In this document: positions 21,238 through 31,526 of the stretch, piece after piece | Layout: every line of letters starts with the position of its first letter | How positions within the stretch are numbered: the stretch's first letter is position 1 | Assembly (NCBI GenBank): GCA_029255105.1 | Contig: JAQWWH010000091.1 | Location: 1-32,541 of the forward strand | DNA length: 32,541 nucleotides | Direction of reading: 5' to 3' | Source: Flavimaricola sp. | GTDB taxonomy: Bacteria; Pseudomonadota; Alphaproteobacteria; Rhodobacterales; Rhodobacteraceae | Program-made: the position numbers and the translations under genes | Notes under the pieces: model-generated | The model's input: only the letters and a program-made list of their open reading frames with translations | Database searches by the model: none | What the model was told of the DNA's origin: nothing

Positions 21238-22818
21238 TTGACTGATACCACCACTGATACCCCCGACCAGACCATCCTTGCCGCAGATGCACCCGTTCAG
21301 GTCCAGTTCGCTGACCTCAACCTGGATGCAAAGGTCCTGCGCGCTGTCGCCGACACCGGCTACACCACCCCAACCCCCATTCAGGCCGGCGCGATCCCCC
21401 CAGCGCTAGCGGGCCGTGACGTTCTGGGCATCGCCCAGACCGGAACCGGCAAGACGGCGAGCTTTGTCCTGCCGATGATCACCCTTCTTGGCCGTGGCCG
21501 TGCCCGCGCGCGCATGCCGCGCAGCCTGGTGCTTTGCCCCACGCGCGAGCTTGCAGCACAGGTGGCCGAGAATTTCGACACCTATGCCAAGCATACCAAG
21601 CTGACGAAGGCCCTTCTGATCGGCGGCGTCAGCTTTAAGGAACAGGACCTTCTGATCGACCGGGGCGTTGACGTCCTAATCGCCACACCGGGCCGCCTGC
21701 TTGACCATTTTGAGCGTGGTAAGCTGCTCTTGACCGGCGTCCAGATCATGGTCGTAGACGAGGCTGACCGCATGCTCGACATGGGGTTCATTCCCGATAT
21801 TGAGCGGATCTTCGGCCTGACACCCTTTACCCGTCAGACCCTGTTCTTCTCGGCCACCATGGCGCCCGAGATTGAGCGGATCACAAATACCTTCCTCTCC
21901 GCCCCCGCCAAGATCGAGGTGGCCCGCGCCGCCACGACAGGCGAGAATATCACCCAGGGCGTGGTCATGTTCAAAGGCAGCCGCAAGGATGCCGAGGCTA
22001 AGGAAAAGCGCGACCTGTTGCGCGCGATGATCGATGCCGAGGGTGAGGCTTGCACCAACGCGATCATCTTCTGCAACCGCAAAACGGATGTGGATATCGT
22101 TGCCAAGTCCCTGAAAAAATACGGCTACAACGCCGAGCCGATCCACGGCGATCTGGAACAGTCGCAGCGGATGCGGACGCTTGACGGTTTCCGCGACGGA
22201 TCAATCCGGTTCCTGTGCGCGTCGGACGTAGCCGCCCGCGGCCTTGATGTCCCAGCCGTGAGCCATGTGTTCAACTTTGATGTGCCCAGCCATGCCGAGG
22301 ATTATGTCCACCGCATCGGCCGGACCGGCCGGGCCGGTCGCAAGGGTGCGGCGATGATGATCTGTGTGCCGCGCGACGAAAAGAACCTCGATGCGATCGA
22401 GCGTCTGGTGCAGACCACCATTCCCCGGCTTGATAACCCCCTCACCAATCGTCCCCAGCCCACTGGCGAGGTCGAGGATGACGGACGGACCGAGGATAAG
22501 CCGTCGCGCAGTCGCAGCAGAAGCCGCAGCCGCAGCCGGCCCCCACGGGATGAGGCAAAGCCGGCAGAAACCGTTGCAGCGGTCGAGGCGCCGACAGCCG
22601 TGGCCGAACCTGCCGTGGCAGAGCCTGCCCCCCAGATTACACCAGAGCCCAAGGCCGAACCTGCGCAACAGGCCGTCGAAACGCGCCCCAAGCGTGATCA
22701 GGAACCGCGCCAACGTGGCCGGGGCCGCCGAGAGCCACGCGACGAAAAGATTGTGGGCATGGGCGACGACGCCCCGGCCTTTATCCTCAAAAGCTTTGAC
22801 GAGCGTCGGGCCGGTTAG
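21238..22818 (+). CDS. DEAD-box RNA helicase (RhlE-like) with SR-dipeptide tail
   Basis: ATP-dependent RNA helicase, 526 aa from the TTG at 21238, which has AAAGGG six bases upstream. ATG 21142 and TTG 21118 are in frame but encode Arg/Pro-rich residues unlike the family N-terminus. Motifs: Q motif (Phe24, TPTPIQ 44-49), motif I AQTGTGKT (66-73), PTRELAAQ (101-108), DEAD (174-177), SAT (205-207), ARGLDVP (333-339) and HRIGRTGRAG (358-367). After residue 400 the tail is disordered. It contains six consecutive SR dipeptides (423-434), a Pro/Ala/Glu-rich stretch and RGRGRRE, ending in a short conserved-looking segment (FILKSFDERRAG). The likely role is ribosome assembly or RNA turnover. It converges on rnj with a terminator between. 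Confidence 0.93.
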   Translation: MTDTTTDTPDQTILAADAPVQVQFADLNLDAKVLRAVADTGYTTPTPIQAGAIPPALAGRDVLGIAQTGTGKTASFVLPMITLLGRGRARARMPRSLVLCPTRELAAQVAENFDTYAKHTKLTKALLIGGVSFKEQDLLIDRGVDVLIATPGRLLDHFERGKLLLTGVQIMVVDEADRMLDMGFIPDIERIFGLTPFTRQTLFFSATMAPEIERITNTFLSAPAKIEVARAATTGENITQGVVMFKGSRKDAEAKEKRDLLRAMIDAEGEACTNAIIFCNRKTDVDIVAKSLKKYGYNAEPIHGDLEQSQRMRTLDGFRDGSIRFLCASDVAARGLDVPAVSHVFNFDVPSHAEDYVHRIGRTGRAGRKGAAMMICVPRDEKNLDAIERLVQTTIPRLDNPLTNRPQPTGEVEDDGRTEDKPSRSRSRSRSRSRPPRDEAKPAETVAAVEAPTAVAEPAVAEPAPQITPEPKAEPAQQAVETRPKRDQEPRQRGRGRREPRDEKIVGMGDDAPAFILKSFDERRAG

Positions 22819-22830
22819 GACCCGATCAGG

Positions 22831-22856
22831 CGTTTCCCGGCAAACCGGGGAAAACG
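22831..22856. other. Imperfect hairpin after the helicase gene
   Basis: CGTTTCCCGG (22831-22840), CAAA, and CCGGGGAAAACG (22845-22856) can pair with one bulged G and one bulged A. It lies 12 bases after the helicase stop and just before the stronger bidirectional terminator. It may be a first pausing or RNA-protecting structure. Confidence 0.35.
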
Positions 22857-22875
22857 GAGCATATACGAGACATGC

Positions 22876-22901
22876 AAAAGGCGGGCCAAGGCCCGCCTTT
22901 T
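22876..22901. terminator. Bidirectional Rho-independent terminator between the helicase gene and rnj
   Basis: AAAAGGCGGGCC (22876-22887) and GGCCCGCCTTTT (22890-22901) form a perfect GC-rich stem with a T5 run (22898-22902) on the plus strand. The A4 at 22876-22879 supplies the U tract for the minus strand. It lies between the convergent helicase and rnj genes and is the best terminator in the window. Confidence 0.92.
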
Positions 22902-22925
22902 TCGTTTGGTCCAGATCGTTCTTGC

Positions 22926-24599
22926 TTAGCTTAGTCTGCTGACCACAATCGTCACTTCCGGTTTCTTGCCGATCTCGTTCTGCGAGGTCTGGCGTGTGAT
23001 CCGCTTGAGTTCTTTTTCAAGCTTGTCCTCGTCGCGCAGGGTCTTGGCCGCGGCGCGGTTGATGTACTGGCTCAGGTCCTCTTCCAGCACTTCGACAAGA
23101 GCCGCGTTTGACCGGCCCGTCTCGGGCAGGCCCATAAGCTCCACCCACGGATCCCCGAGGGGCTCGTCGTTCTCGTCAATGATCAGCGTGACGGTGACGT
23201 GGCCGTTCAGGGCCATGCGGATACGATCCCGCACGACGCCATCCATCGCGCCGATCTGAACAGACCCGTCAAGATAGGTCCGACCCGTTTCGACATATTC
23301 GGCCACCTTTGGGGCATTGCCGCTCAGGTCTAGCATCATGCCGTTGACCGCAACGATCCCGGTCCGGCCCTTTTCGGCGGCCAGCTTCACATGCTCTCGC
23401 AGGTGGCGGTGTTCGCCGTGCATGGGAATGATGACCTGCGGATCGATGATGTCATGCATTTCGGACAGGTCAGGCCGGTTGGCGTGGCCCGACACGTGAT
23501 ACTTTCCACCGTCGTCATCGACAACATCGACACCCATCTCGCTAAAGGCGTTCATGATACGGATCACGCCGCGCTCATTGCCCGGAATGGTCTTGGAGGA
23601 AAACAGGAACGTATCCCCCTCTTTCAACGACAGCCCAAGGTATGAACCCTGCGCCAGCTGCGCCGAGGCTGCACGACGCTCGCCCTGGCTGCCGGTGACC
23701 AGCAAGAGGACCGTATTGCGCGGCATCTGGGCGGCATCCTCGGGGGAGACCACGTTGGGGAAGTCATTCAGAAGGCCGGTCGACTTTGATGTGTCGACCA
23801 TCTTGCGCATGGCCCGGCCCAACAGGCAAACCGAGCGGCCCGCCCGCTCTGCCGCGGTTGCGATCGTTTTCAAACGGGCAACGTTCGAGGCAAAGGTCGT
23901 CGCGACCACCATGCCGGCGGCGTCTTTCATGAACTGCTCAATCGCCGGGGACAGGGTTGATTCCGACCGGCCCGGCAATGGTGAAAACACATTGGTGGAA
24001 TCGCAGATCAACGCCTTGACGCCCGGCTTGGCCACTTCGGCCCAAAGGGCGCGGTCAAAGGCCTCGCCCACGACGGGGGCGGTGTCGATTTTGAAGTCGC
24101 CCGAATGAACCACCCGGCCCGCAGGGCTGTCGATGGCAAGGCCTGCGCTTTCGGGGATGGAGTGGCTGATCGGAACAAAGCCAACCGTGAACGGTCCGGC
24201 CTTCACGGTTTCTGGCCAGGCACCTACGATGCGCAGCGCGCTTTCGGGTGCGCCGTGATCGTCAAGCTTCATCCGGGCCAGGGCACCGGTGAATTTGCGG
24301 GCATAGATCGGCGCCTTCAGCCGGTCCCACAACAGTCCCACCGCGCCGACGTGGTCTTCGTGGGCATGGGTGATAAAGATCGCCTCGATCCGGTCGCGCC
24401 GCTCCTCAAGCCAGGTGACATCGGGCAGGATCAGGTCCACGCCCGGCGTGCCGTCCATGTCGGGAAAGGTCACACCCAGATCAACAACGATCAGCCGTTC
24501 CTTGCCCGGCGCCCCGTAGCCATACACATAGGCGTTCATCCCGATCTCGCCTGCCCCGCCGAGGGGAAGGTAGATCAGCCGATCAGTCCCACTTTTCAT
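22926..24599 (-). CDS. rnj: Ribonuclease J
   Basis: Metallo-beta-lactamase/beta-CASP ribonuclease with endo- and 5'-3' exonuclease activity, used in rRNA maturation and mRNA turnover. It is 557 aa, full length. The N-terminus IYLPLGGAGEIGMNAYVYGY is typical of RNase J. The metal site HxHxDH is His78-Ala-His80-Glu-Asp82-His83. SGDFKIDTAPV carries the next ligand, and the beta-CASP domain includes LICDSTNVF and ATTFASNVARL. VSGHANRPDL and PMHGEHRHLREH supply the later metal-binding His motifs. A C-terminal domain follows residue 450. The ATG overlaps the coaX stop (ATGA), making it the last gene of the nuo-birA-coaX-rnj block. Alphaproteobacteria commonly carry one RNase J. Confidence 0.96.
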   Translation of the reverse strand: MKSGTDRLIYLPLGGAGEIGMNAYVYGYGAPGKERLIVVDLGVTFPDMDGTPGVDLILPDVTWLEERRDRIEAIFITHAHEDHVGAVGLLWDRLKAPIYARKFTGALARMKLDDHGAPESALRIVGAWPETVKAGPFTVGFVPISHSIPESAGLAIDSPAGRVVHSGDFKIDTAPVVGEAFDRALWAEVAKPGVKALICDSTNVFSPLPGRSESTLSPAIEQFMKDAAGMVVATTFASNVARLKTIATAAERAGRSVCLLGRAMRKMVDTSKSTGLLNDFPNVVSPEDAAQMPRNTVLLLVTGSQGERRAASAQLAQGSYLGLSLKEGDTFLFSSKTIPGNERGVIRIMNAFSEMGVDVVDDDGGKYHVSGHANRPDLSEMHDIIDPQVIIPMHGEHRHLREHVKLAAEKGRTGIVAVNGMMLDLSGNAPKVAEYVETGRTYLDGSVQIGAMDGVVRDRIRMALNGHVTVTLIIDENDEPLGDPWVELMGLPETGRSNAALVEVLEEDLSQYINRAAAKTLRDEDKLEKELKRITRQTSQNEIGKKPEVTIVVSRLS

Positions 24600-25369
24600 T
24601 CGTTATCCTTGTTGTACTCGTGGATGACCGTCAGGCCATGCATCGTCAGATCATCTTCTATCGCATCAAATAGCGTGTCGCCTTGCGCGAACAACGATGC
24701 CAGACCGCCGGTGCCGATGACCTTCATCGCGCGCCCGCGTTCCGCTTTGATCCGAGCGGTTATCTCCTTCACAAGCCCGATGTAACCCCAGAACGCTCCG
24801 GATTGCATGCAGGCCACAGTGTTGGTGCCAATCACCTTGTCAGGTCGGCTGACATCGACGTGCGGCAAGGCCGCGGCAGCCATGTGAAAGGCCTCAAGGC
24901 TGACATTGACGCCAGGCGCGATAACCCCGCCCACATAGGCCCCGTCATCATCCACCACATCTGCGGTGGTGGCAGTCCCGAAATCCACCACGATCAGGTT
25001 GCCGCCATGCCGATCAAAGGCGCCGACGGTATTGACCAGACGGTCCGGCCCGACCGCCGTGCCCGGATCCACCCTTGGGGGGACCGGCAAATGGCATTCG
25101 GGTTTGCCCACAACAAGGGGGCGACAGTTAAAGTAGCGGTCCGCAAGGACCCGAAGGTTGAACACAACCCTTGGCACTGTGGAGGATATGATCACCTCTG
25201 TGATCTGCACATCCATCTTGCGCGCGCCCATCAGGGTCGACAGCCAGACAAAATACTGGTCCGCTGTCCTTTGCCAATCAGTCGAGGTCCGCCATGTGGC
25301 CAGAAAGGTTTCCCCATCCCAGATAGAGAAAACGGTGTTGGTATTGCCGCAATCAATCGCCAGGAGCAT
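24596..25369 (-). CDS. coaX: Type III pantothenate kinase
   Basis: Phosphorylates pantothenate in the first step of coenzyme A synthesis; type III enzymes are not feedback-inhibited by CoA. It is 257 aa from the ATG at 25369, matching the conserved start MLLAIDCGNTNTVFSIWDG, with a purine-rich AAGGGATCAGG upstream. An in-frame TTG at 25387 overlapping the birA stop is an alternative. Motifs are DCGNTNT (phosphate binding), GPDRLVNTVGAFD, IVVDFGTATTADVVD with the catalytic Asp, GGVIAPGVNVSLEAF, and the C-terminal VIGTGGLASLFA. It lies between birA and rnj with minimal spacing. Confidence 0.96.
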   Translation of the reverse strand: MLLAIDCGNTNTVFSIWDGETFLATWRTSTDWQRTADQYFVWLSTLMGARKMDVQITEVIISSTVPRVVFNLRVLADRYFNCRPLVVGKPECHLPVPPRVDPGTAVGPDRLVNTVGAFDRHGGNLIVVDFGTATTADVVDDDGAYVGGVIAPGVNVSLEAFHMAAAALPHVDVSRPDKVIGTNTVACMQSGAFWGYIGLVKEITARIKAERGRAMKVIGTGGLASLFAQGDTLFDAIEDDLTMHGLTVIHEYNKDNE

Positions 25370-25383
25370 GGTTCCTGATCCCT

Positions 25384-26145
25384 TCAAAAGTACACATCCG
25401 CTGCCGCGATACTGCGGGGGCCACGGGACGTGATCAGAACGAGGTTGCCGTCCTGGTCGATGGTATCAAAAAGGCCGCGCACCGTCTCTTTGCCGGTGCG
25501 GGCTGTGATCTCTTCGCCCAGACGGGCGGCATTGCGCAGCCAGTCTTCGCGGATGCGGGGAAAGCCAAAGGCCGCAAGCTTGCCTTCCTGGGTGGCATAG
25601 GCGTCGGCCAGTACGGTAAGAAAGGTCTCGGGCAGGACGTCCTCGCCCCCTGCCCCGCGCAGGCTGACGGGGGGAAAGGCCCCACCAAGGTCTTCGGGCG
25701 CATTGGCCAGGTTGACGCCGATCCCGATCGACAACCAATCAACGAATGGCCCGCGCGAGGTGGATTCAAGAAGTATGCCCGCAACCTTGCCCCCATTCAG
25801 CAGAACATCGTTGGGCCATTTCAACGCCAGCTTGGACCGGTCGACGTGAATGGCCAGCGCCTCGAACAGGGCATTGGCGGCAAGGAAGGACCGCTTGGCC
25901 GCTTCGGCGGGCGTGCAGTCGGGGCGAAAGATCAGGGTGGCGGCAAGGTTGCCCGCCGGTTGGACCCAAGTCTTGCCCTGCCTCCCCTTGGCGGCGGTCT
26001 GCCGGCGCGCCATGATCCAGGTGGGTTTATCCAGCTCCCGCACCCTGCGGGCCGCTTCGGCCATGGTGCTGTCGACCTCGTCAAGGATCAGCCGGTGATA
26101 GGCATCCGGCCAGGGCAGTGCCCGTCCTGATCCCTCAGTTGACAA
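25384..26145 (-). CDS. birA: Biotin--[acetyl-CoA-carboxylase] ligase
   Basis: Makes biotinyl-AMP and attaches biotin to the carboxylase carrier protein. It has a catalytic domain only: there is no N-terminal HTH, so it should be a ligase without the E. coli repressor role. Motifs are [16 protein letters not shown], the biotin-binding loop [43 protein letters not shown] and [15 protein letters not shown], followed by a small C-terminal domain. The start is uncertain. The TTG at 26145 (253 aa, ordinary for this class) overlaps the end of nuoN by 11 bases and seems natural. An ATG at 26184 would add 13 Pro/Leu-rich residues and overlap nuoN further. It follows nuoN directly, an arrangement I recall from Paracoccus. 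Confidence 0.93.
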   Translation of the reverse strand: MSTEGSGRALPWPDAYHRLILDEVDSTMAEAARRVRELDKPTWIMARRQTAAKGRQGKTWVQPAGNLAATLIFRPDCTPAEAAKRSFLAANALFEALAIHVDRSKLALKWPNDVLLNGGKVAGILLESTSRGPFVDWLSIGIGVNLANAPEDLGGAFPPVSLRGAGGEDVLPETFLTVLADAYATQEGKLAAFGFPRIREDWLRNAARLGEEITARTGKETVRGLFDTIDQDGNLVLITSRGPRSIAAADVYF

Positions 26146-27568
26146 GGGCAGCGGCGGCAAAGGCCGCCATAGGCTCGATGCCAAACATATTCACCACACC
26201 CCCAAGCATGATTGCGGCCGAGGCCATGAGAAAGCCCCAGAGAACCGGCGACATGCCCGGATCCAGCGCCTCGCGCTCTTCTCCGAAATACATGAAGTAG
26301 ACGATGCGCAGATAGTAGAAGGCACCGATAACGCTGGCGACCACACCGGCGATGGCCAGCCAGGCCAGCCCACCTTCGTAGGCGGCGCGCAGCACGTAAA
26401 GCTTGCCAAAGAACCCAAGGAACGGCGGCACACCTGCAAGGCTGAACAACAGGAACAGCATGGCGCCGGCCTTCAACGGCTCGCGTTTGGAGTACATGTT
26501 CAGGCTGGCAATGTCTGTCACGACGCGGCCATCCTTTTCCATGCTCATGATGAAAGCAAAGGTGCCGATGTTCATGGTGACGTAGATCGCCATGTAGATG
26601 AGCATCGCCTGCACACCAAAGGCGGTGCCAGAGGCAAGCCCCATCAGGGCAAAGCCCATATGTGCGATGGACGAATAGGCCATCAGACGCTTGATGTTGG
26701 TCTGCCCGATGGCGGCCACGGCCCCAAGGAACATGGAGATGACGGACAGGAACGCCACGATCTGCTGCCAGTCCCCGACGATCCCGCCAAAGGCGTCAAA
26801 GACGACCCGAGCAAACAGCGCCATTGCAGCGACCTTGGGCGCAGTTGCAAAGAAGGCCGTGACCGGCGTGGGCGAGCCTTCGTAGACATCCGGCGTCCAC
26901 ATGTGGAACGGCGCGGCGGACACCTTGAAGGCGAAACCCGCCAACAGGAACACAAGGCCGAACAAGAGGCCCAACGACGGCTTGTCACTCGTCGCCTCGA
27001 CGATGCCCGAGAACAGCGTTGTTCCGGCAAAACCATAGGTCAGAGAGGCGCCATAAAGCAGGAGGCCCGAGGACAGCGCACCCAGAACAAAGTACTTCAG
27101 GCCCGCTTCGGTCGATTTCTGGCTGTCCCGGCGCAACGAGGCGACAACGTAGAGGGCCAGCGACTGAAGCTCGAGCCCCATGTAAAGGGCCATCAAATCA
27201 CCGGCCGAGACCATGACCATCATGCCAACGGTCGCAAGGGCCACCAGCAACGGATACTCGAACCGCAAAAGGCCGTGGCGCAGCATGTAGCCTTCGGACA
27301 TCAACAGGACCGCTGCGGCCGACAACAGGATCATGACCTTGGCAAAGCGGGCAAAGCCGTCGTCGACGAACATGCCCCCAAAGGCCACCTGCGTGCCGCT
27401 GTCGGTTCCAACCCAAAGGGCCAGCAGAACCATGACCGCACTGGTCGCCCAGACAAGGATCGAGGCCATCCCGTCCTTGCTGGTGTAGACCGCGCCAAGC
27501 AGGGCGATCATGGCATAAACGGCCAGAACGATCTCGGGCAGGACGACTTGGATATCGGCGGAAAGCAT
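26135..27568 (-). CDS. nuoN: NADH-quinone oxidoreductase subunit N
   Basis: Antiporter-like proton-translocating subunit of the complex I membrane arm, 477 aa with about 14 hydrophobic spans. Family segments are [21 protein letters not shown] with the key Glu, [50 protein letters not shown], and [20 protein letters not shown] with the conserved Lys. [20 protein letters not shown] follows. It lies 11 bases after nuoM and overlaps birA. It is the last nuo gene of the block, as in other bacteria. Confidence 0.97.
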   Translation of the reverse strand: MLSADIQVVLPEIVLAVYAMIALLGAVYTSKDGMASILVWATSAVMVLLALWVGTDSGTQVAFGGMFVDDGFARFAKVMILLSAAAVLLMSEGYMLRHGLLRFEYPLLVALATVGMMVMVSAGDLMALYMGLELQSLALYVVASLRRDSQKSTEAGLKYFVLGALSSGLLLYGASLTYGFAGTTLFSGIVEATSDKPSLGLLFGLVFLLAGFAFKVSAAPFHMWTPDVYEGSPTPVTAFFATAPKVAAMALFARVVFDAFGGIVGDWQQIVAFLSVISMFLGAVAAIGQTNIKRLMAYSSIAHMGFALMGLASGTAFGVQAMLIYMAIYVTMNIGTFAFIMSMEKDGRVVTDIASLNMYSKREPLKAGAMLFLLFSLAGVPPFLGFFGKLYVLRAAYEGGLAWLAIAGVVASVIGAFYYLRIVYFMYFGEEREALDPGMSPVLWGFLMASAAIMLGGVVNMFGIEPMAAFAAAALVN

Positions 27569-27579
27569 ACCTTGGGTCC

Positions 27580-29139
27580 TTAATTTTCGGCAAACTGGCT
27601 GGCGGCGTCATAGTCCGCCACGGCCACGTCAACGTGGTCAACCAGCGCGCTAACGCTGGGGCCAATGATATCGGTCACAAGCGCCGGGTAGACGCCCAGA
27701 AGCAGGGTCATAAAGACCAGAGGGGCAAAAATCGCCCGCTCGCGCCGGGTCATGTCGGTGATCGACCGCAGCGCCTCTTTGATGAGGTCGCCCATGACGA
27801 CCCGGCGATACAGCCAAAGGGCATAGGCCGCCGACAGGATGACCCCGGTCGTGGCGACCATCGCCACCCAGGTGTTGACCTGGAACACGCCCATCAGCGT
27901 CAGGAATTCCCCGATAAAGCCCGAGGTGCCCGGCAGGCCGACATTGGCCATGGTGAACAGCATGAAGATCATCGCGTATGCTGGCATCCGGTTGACGAGG
28001 CCACCGTAGGCGTCAATCTCGCGGGTGTGCATCCGGTCGTAAATCACCCCCACGCACAGGAACAGCGCACCCGAGACAAATCCGTGGCTGATCATTTGAA
28101 AGATCGCCCCATCAAGCCCCTGCTGGTTCACCGCAAAGATGCCCATCGTCACATAGCCCATATGGGCGACAGACGAATAGGCGATCAGCTTTTTCATGTC
28201 CGACTGCACCAGCGCCACGAGCGAGGTGTAGACAATAGCGATCGCCGACATCCACAGGACCAGCGGTGCCCAGATATCGGTCGCCACCGGGAACATCGGC
28301 AGGCTGAAGCGCAGGAAACCATAGCCGCCCATCTTCAACAGGATCGCCGCCAGCACCACCGAACCGGCCGTGGGCGCCTGAACGTGGGCATCGGGCAGCC
28401 AGGTATGGACCGGCCACATCGGCATCTTCACTGCGAAAGAGGCAAAGAAGGCGAGGAACAGCATCGTCTGCATCCCGCCCATGACCTGCATGCCCAACAG
28501 TGGGAAGGCCTCGGACGAGAAGTTGTAGGTCAACAGGGACACCCCGTCCCCACAGCCACCGATACAGGTGGTGCCGGCCTGTGCGAACATGGCGACCATG
28601 GCCACCAGCATCAGGACGGAGCCAAGGAAGGTGTAAAGGAAGAACTTGAAGGATGCGTAAATCCGGTTCTTGCCGCCCCAGATGCCGATGATCAGGAACA
28701 TCGGGATCAGGCCTGCCTCGAAGAACAGGTAGAACAGCACCATGTCGAGGGCCATGAACACCCCAAGCATCAGGGTCTCAAGCACCAGAAAGGCGATCAT
28801 GTATTCCTTGACCCGGGTCGTCACGTCCCAGCACGACGCAATGACCAGCGGCATCAGGAAGGTCGTCAGCATGACAAACAGGATCGAGATCCCGTCGACA
28901 CCCATCCGGTAGCGCAGGCCCAACAGCCATTCCCCATCTTCAACGAACTGGAAGTCGGTGTTGGAGGGATCGAACTCGAACAGGATGAACAGCGACACCA
29001 CAAAGCAGAATACCGTGGTGGCAAAGGCCACCCATTTGGCATTGCGCTGTGCGGCCTCATCATCGCCACGCAGGAACAGGGCCAGGATAGCTGCCCCCAA
29101 AAGCGGGATGAATGTCGTCAGAGAAAGTAGGTTGCCCAT
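27580..29139 (-). CDS. nuoM: NADH-quinone oxidoreductase subunit M
   Basis: Second antiporter-like subunit of complex I, 519 aa with about 14 spans. Signatures are [21 protein letters not shown] near the N-terminus, [22 protein letters not shown] with the conserved Glu, and [50 protein letters not shown] follows with the lysine used in proton transfer, then [20 protein letters not shown] short Cys pair ([11 protein letters not shown]) sits in a loop near residue 180. The ATG overlaps the stop of the small upstream ORF by one base (TGATG). Confidence 0.97.
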   Translation of the reverse strand: MGNLLSLTTFIPLLGAAILALFLRGDDEAAQRNAKWVAFATTVFCFVVSLFILFEFDPSNTDFQFVEDGEWLLGLRYRMGVDGISILFVMLTTFLMPLVIASCWDVTTRVKEYMIAFLVLETLMLGVFMALDMVLFYLFFEAGLIPMFLIIGIWGGKNRIYASFKFFLYTFLGSVLMLVAMVAMFAQAGTTCIGGCGDGVSLLTYNFSSEAFPLLGMQVMGGMQTMLFLAFFASFAVKMPMWPVHTWLPDAHVQAPTAGSVVLAAILLKMGGYGFLRFSLPMFPVATDIWAPLVLWMSAIAIVYTSLVALVQSDMKKLIAYSSVAHMGYVTMGIFAVNQQGLDGAIFQMISHGFVSGALFLCVGVIYDRMHTREIDAYGGLVNRMPAYAMIFMLFTMANVGLPGTSGFIGEFLTLMGVFQVNTWVAMVATTGVILSAAYALWLYRRVVMGDLIKEALRSITDMTRRERAIFAPLVFMTLLLGVYPALVTDIIGPSVSALVDHVDVAVADYDAASQFAEN

Positions 29140-29399
29140 CAGAAAATCCCGCCGAATAGATCAGTAAAGAAGGCGATGATCAGAAGCACCGGCAAGATGA
29201 CGATCAGAACCGCCACGAAGACGCTGAGGTAGGCCATCGTGCCGACAAAAAGCGCCGCGCCGCCGACGGTGACACCCAACCGCGCAAATGCGCGGGCACG
29301 GGCATCCTCCGATCCAAGGTAGAAGGCGCTGAACCCCATCAGGACGATGCAGGCACCGGTCATCAGGTAGAATTCGATTGGAAGGGCTGCCAGCATCAT
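29139..29399 (-). CDS. Small membrane protein encoded between nuoL and nuoM
   Basis: An 86-aa hydrophobic protein ([20 protein letters not shown]...), not a canonical complex I subunit. A hydrophobic helix lies at about residues 6-28, a charged loop ([13 protein letters not shown]) at 30-42, and a long hydrophobic stretch at 46-79 that could hold one or two spans. The ATG at 29399 overlaps the nuoL stop (ATGATG/TGA), and the stop overlaps the nuoM start, so its translation is coupled on both sides. The frame is open further upstream inside nuoL, but that part is a shadow. I recall that Paracoccus-type nuo/nqo clusters contain extra unidentified reading frames. The function is unknown; an assembly or accessory role is inference. 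Confidence 0.8.
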   Translation of the reverse strand: MMLAALPIEFYLMTGACIVLMGFSAFYLGSEDARARAFARLGVTVGGAALFVGTMAYLSVFVAVLIVILPVLLIIAFFTDLFGGIF

Positions 29400-31522
29400 T
29401 CTGCCCCTCCCGACAGCGTCATCCAGGTCAGCAGGGCAGCGATGCCAAGGACCATCCAGAAAACGTAAGTGAACATGTATCCCGACTGGGCCCGACCGGC
29501 GAGGCGGGTGAAGAAGGGGATGATCCCCATCGCAACACCGTTGATGCCACCGTCGATCACCGTCCCGTCGCCCTGCTTCCACAGGATCCGTCCGAGGCCC
29601 ATGGCCGGGCGGACAAAGAGGAAGTTGTAGATCTCGTCAAAGTACCACTTGTTCAGCAGGAACTCATACAGCGGGCGCTGGTTCTCGGCCAGTTTGGCCG
29701 GCCAGTCGGGACGACGGATGTACATCTGAAAGGCCAGACCAAAGCCAAAGAGCATGGCAAAGAACGGCGACAGCTTGACCCAGACGGGCACGCTATGGGC
29801 CTCGTGCAGGACGTGGTTGTCGGGATGCTTGAAGATCGCACCGGTGCCGGGCACGGCGGGCCATTCAACGGCAGCATGCTCGCCCTCGCCCTCATGCCCT
29901 TCTGTCTCTTCGCCAGCGGCATAGGCCGGGGCGATCAGGGTAAAGCCTGCGGCGTGATCCTCGGCCCCGGCATGCTCGGACGCCTCAAGGACACCAAAGA
30001 ACTTGCCCACGTTCTCGTCGCTGCTGAAGAACGGCTTGTAGAACACCATGCCCGAAAAGATCGCCCCAACGGCCAGAACGGCCAGCGGAATGGTCATGAC
30101 ATTCGGGCTTTCGTGGGCATGCTCATGGGTATGATGATCGCCGCGCGGGGTGCCGTAGAACGTCAGGAACATCAGGCGCCAGCTATAGAAGCTGGTCATG
30201 AAGGCCGCGACAACCAACACCCAGAAGGCAAAGCCCGCGTCGGCGGCAAAGGCGCTTTCGATGATCGCATCCTTGGACACAAAGCCCGCAAAGCCGACCG
30301 GAAAGCCGACGTAGAGAAGCGGAATACCGACGCCGGTGATGGCAAGCGTGCCGATCATCATCGCCCAGAAGGTGCGCGGCATCTTGTGACGCAGGCCGCC
30401 ATAGTTCCGCATGTCCTGCTCGTGATGCATCCCGTGGATGACAGAGCCCGCCCCAAGGAACAGCATCGCCTTGAAGAAGGCGTGGGTCAGCAGGTGGAAC
30501 ATGGCCACCGAATAAACACCAACCCCAGCGGCCACGAACATGTAGCCCAGCTGCGAACAGGTCGAATAGGCAATGACCCGTTTGATATCGGTCTGAACCA
30601 GACCGACGGTCGCTGCGAAAAAGGCGGTGCAGGCCCCGATATAGACGATGAATGTCTTGGCCTCCGGGGCGTATTCAAAGATCGGCGACATCCGGCAGAC
30701 AAGAAACACGCCCGCAGTCACCATGGTGGCGGCGTGGATCAGGGCCGAAACAGGTGTCGGGCCTTCCATCGCGTCGGGCAGCCAGGTGTGCAGGAACAAC
30801 TGGGCCGATTTGCCCATCGCCCCGATGAACAGCAGGAACCCGATCAGGTTCGCCGCGTTCCAGTCTTTCCAAAGGAAGGACAGCTCGGTTTCGGCCAGCG
30901 TCGGGGCCGCAGCAAAGATGTCGTCAAACCGGACCGAGTCCACGAGAAAGTAGATCGCAAAGATACCAAGGGCAAAGCCAAAGTCGCCGACCCGGTTGAC
31001 CACAAAGGCCTTGATCGCCGCCGCATTGGCGCTTGGCTTGCGGTAGTAGAACCCGATCAGCAGGTACGAGGCGACGCCGACGCCTTCCCAGCCAAAGAAC
31101 ATCTGGATCAGGTTGTCCGAGGTCACCAGCATCAGCATCGAGAAGGTAAAGAACGACAGGTAGGCAAAGAACCGGGGGCGGTAGCTCTCGCCCTCGCGGA
31201 AGTTGTCGTCATGGGCCATGTAGCCAAAGGAATAAAGGTGCACGAGGGCCGATACCGTGGTGATCACGATCAGCATGATCGCGGTCAGGCGGTCCAGGCG
31301 GATCGCCCAGTCGGTCGACAGGGTGCCACTTTCGATCCAGCGCAGGATCGTGATGCTTTCGGTGACGCCGTCATGGGACAGGAACACGATCCAGGACAGG
31401 AAGGCCGACAGGAACAACAGGCCCGTCGCGGTCCATTGGGCGGCTGTCTCGCCAATAATCTTCCAACCGAACCCACAGATCAGGCTGCCGATCAACGGCG
31501 CGAATAGGATGATGGTTTCCAT
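29396..31522 (-). CDS. nuoL: NADH-quinone oxidoreductase subunit L
   Basis: Largest antiporter-like subunit of complex I, with the long lateral helix at its C-terminus. It is 708 aa, longer than E. coli NuoL (613). Signatures are [40 protein letters not shown] with the key Glu, [31 protein letters not shown] and [20 protein letters not shown] with the conserved Lys. The extra length is partly a His/Glu/Ala-rich region around residues 455-570 ([10 protein letters not shown], later [14 protein letters not shown]), between transmembrane segments. The C-terminus returns to canonical NuoL. It is four bases downstream of nuoK and overlaps the small ORF by four bases. Confidence 0.97.
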   Translation of the reverse strand: METIILFAPLIGSLICGFGWKIIGETAAQWTATGLLFLSAFLSWIVFLSHDGVTESITILRWIESGTLSTDWAIRLDRLTAIMLIVITTVSALVHLYSFGYMAHDDNFREGESYRPRFFAYLSFFTFSMLMLVTSDNLIQMFFGWEGVGVASYLLIGFYYRKPSANAAAIKAFVVNRVGDFGFALGIFAIYFLVDSVRFDDIFAAAPTLAETELSFLWKDWNAANLIGFLLFIGAMGKSAQLFLHTWLPDAMEGPTPVSALIHAATMVTAGVFLVCRMSPIFEYAPEAKTFIVYIGACTAFFAATVGLVQTDIKRVIAYSTCSQLGYMFVAAGVGVYSVAMFHLLTHAFFKAMLFLGAGSVIHGMHHEQDMRNYGGLRHKMPRTFWAMMIGTLAITGVGIPLLYVGFPVGFAGFVSKDAIIESAFAADAGFAFWVLVVAAFMTSFYSWRLMFLTFYGTPRGDHHTHEHAHESPNVMTIPLAVLAVGAIFSGMVFYKPFFSSDENVGKFFGVLEASEHAGAEDHAAGFTLIAPAYAAGEETEGHEGEGEHAAVEWPAVPGTGAIFKHPDNHVLHEAHSVPVWVKLSPFFAMLFGFGLAFQMYIRRPDWPAKLAENQRPLYEFLLNKWYFDEIYNFLFVRPAMGLGRILWKQGDGTVIDGGINGVAMGIIPFFTRLAGRAQSGYMFTYVFWMVLGIAALLTWMTLSGGAE

Positions 31523-31526
31523 GATC

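Noticed and set aside
27634..29130. A 498-codon plus-strand open frame opposite nuoM
   Set aside because: Same kind of GC-bias artefact; rich in His, Gln and Arg with no domain, and lies exactly opposite nuoM.
29378..31507. A 709-codon open frame on the plus strand, antisense to nuoL
   Set aside because: The protein is a His/Gln/Arg/Asp-rich low-complexity shadow caused by GC-rich codon bias. It has no family features, and the opposite strand encodes an unmistakable NuoL.
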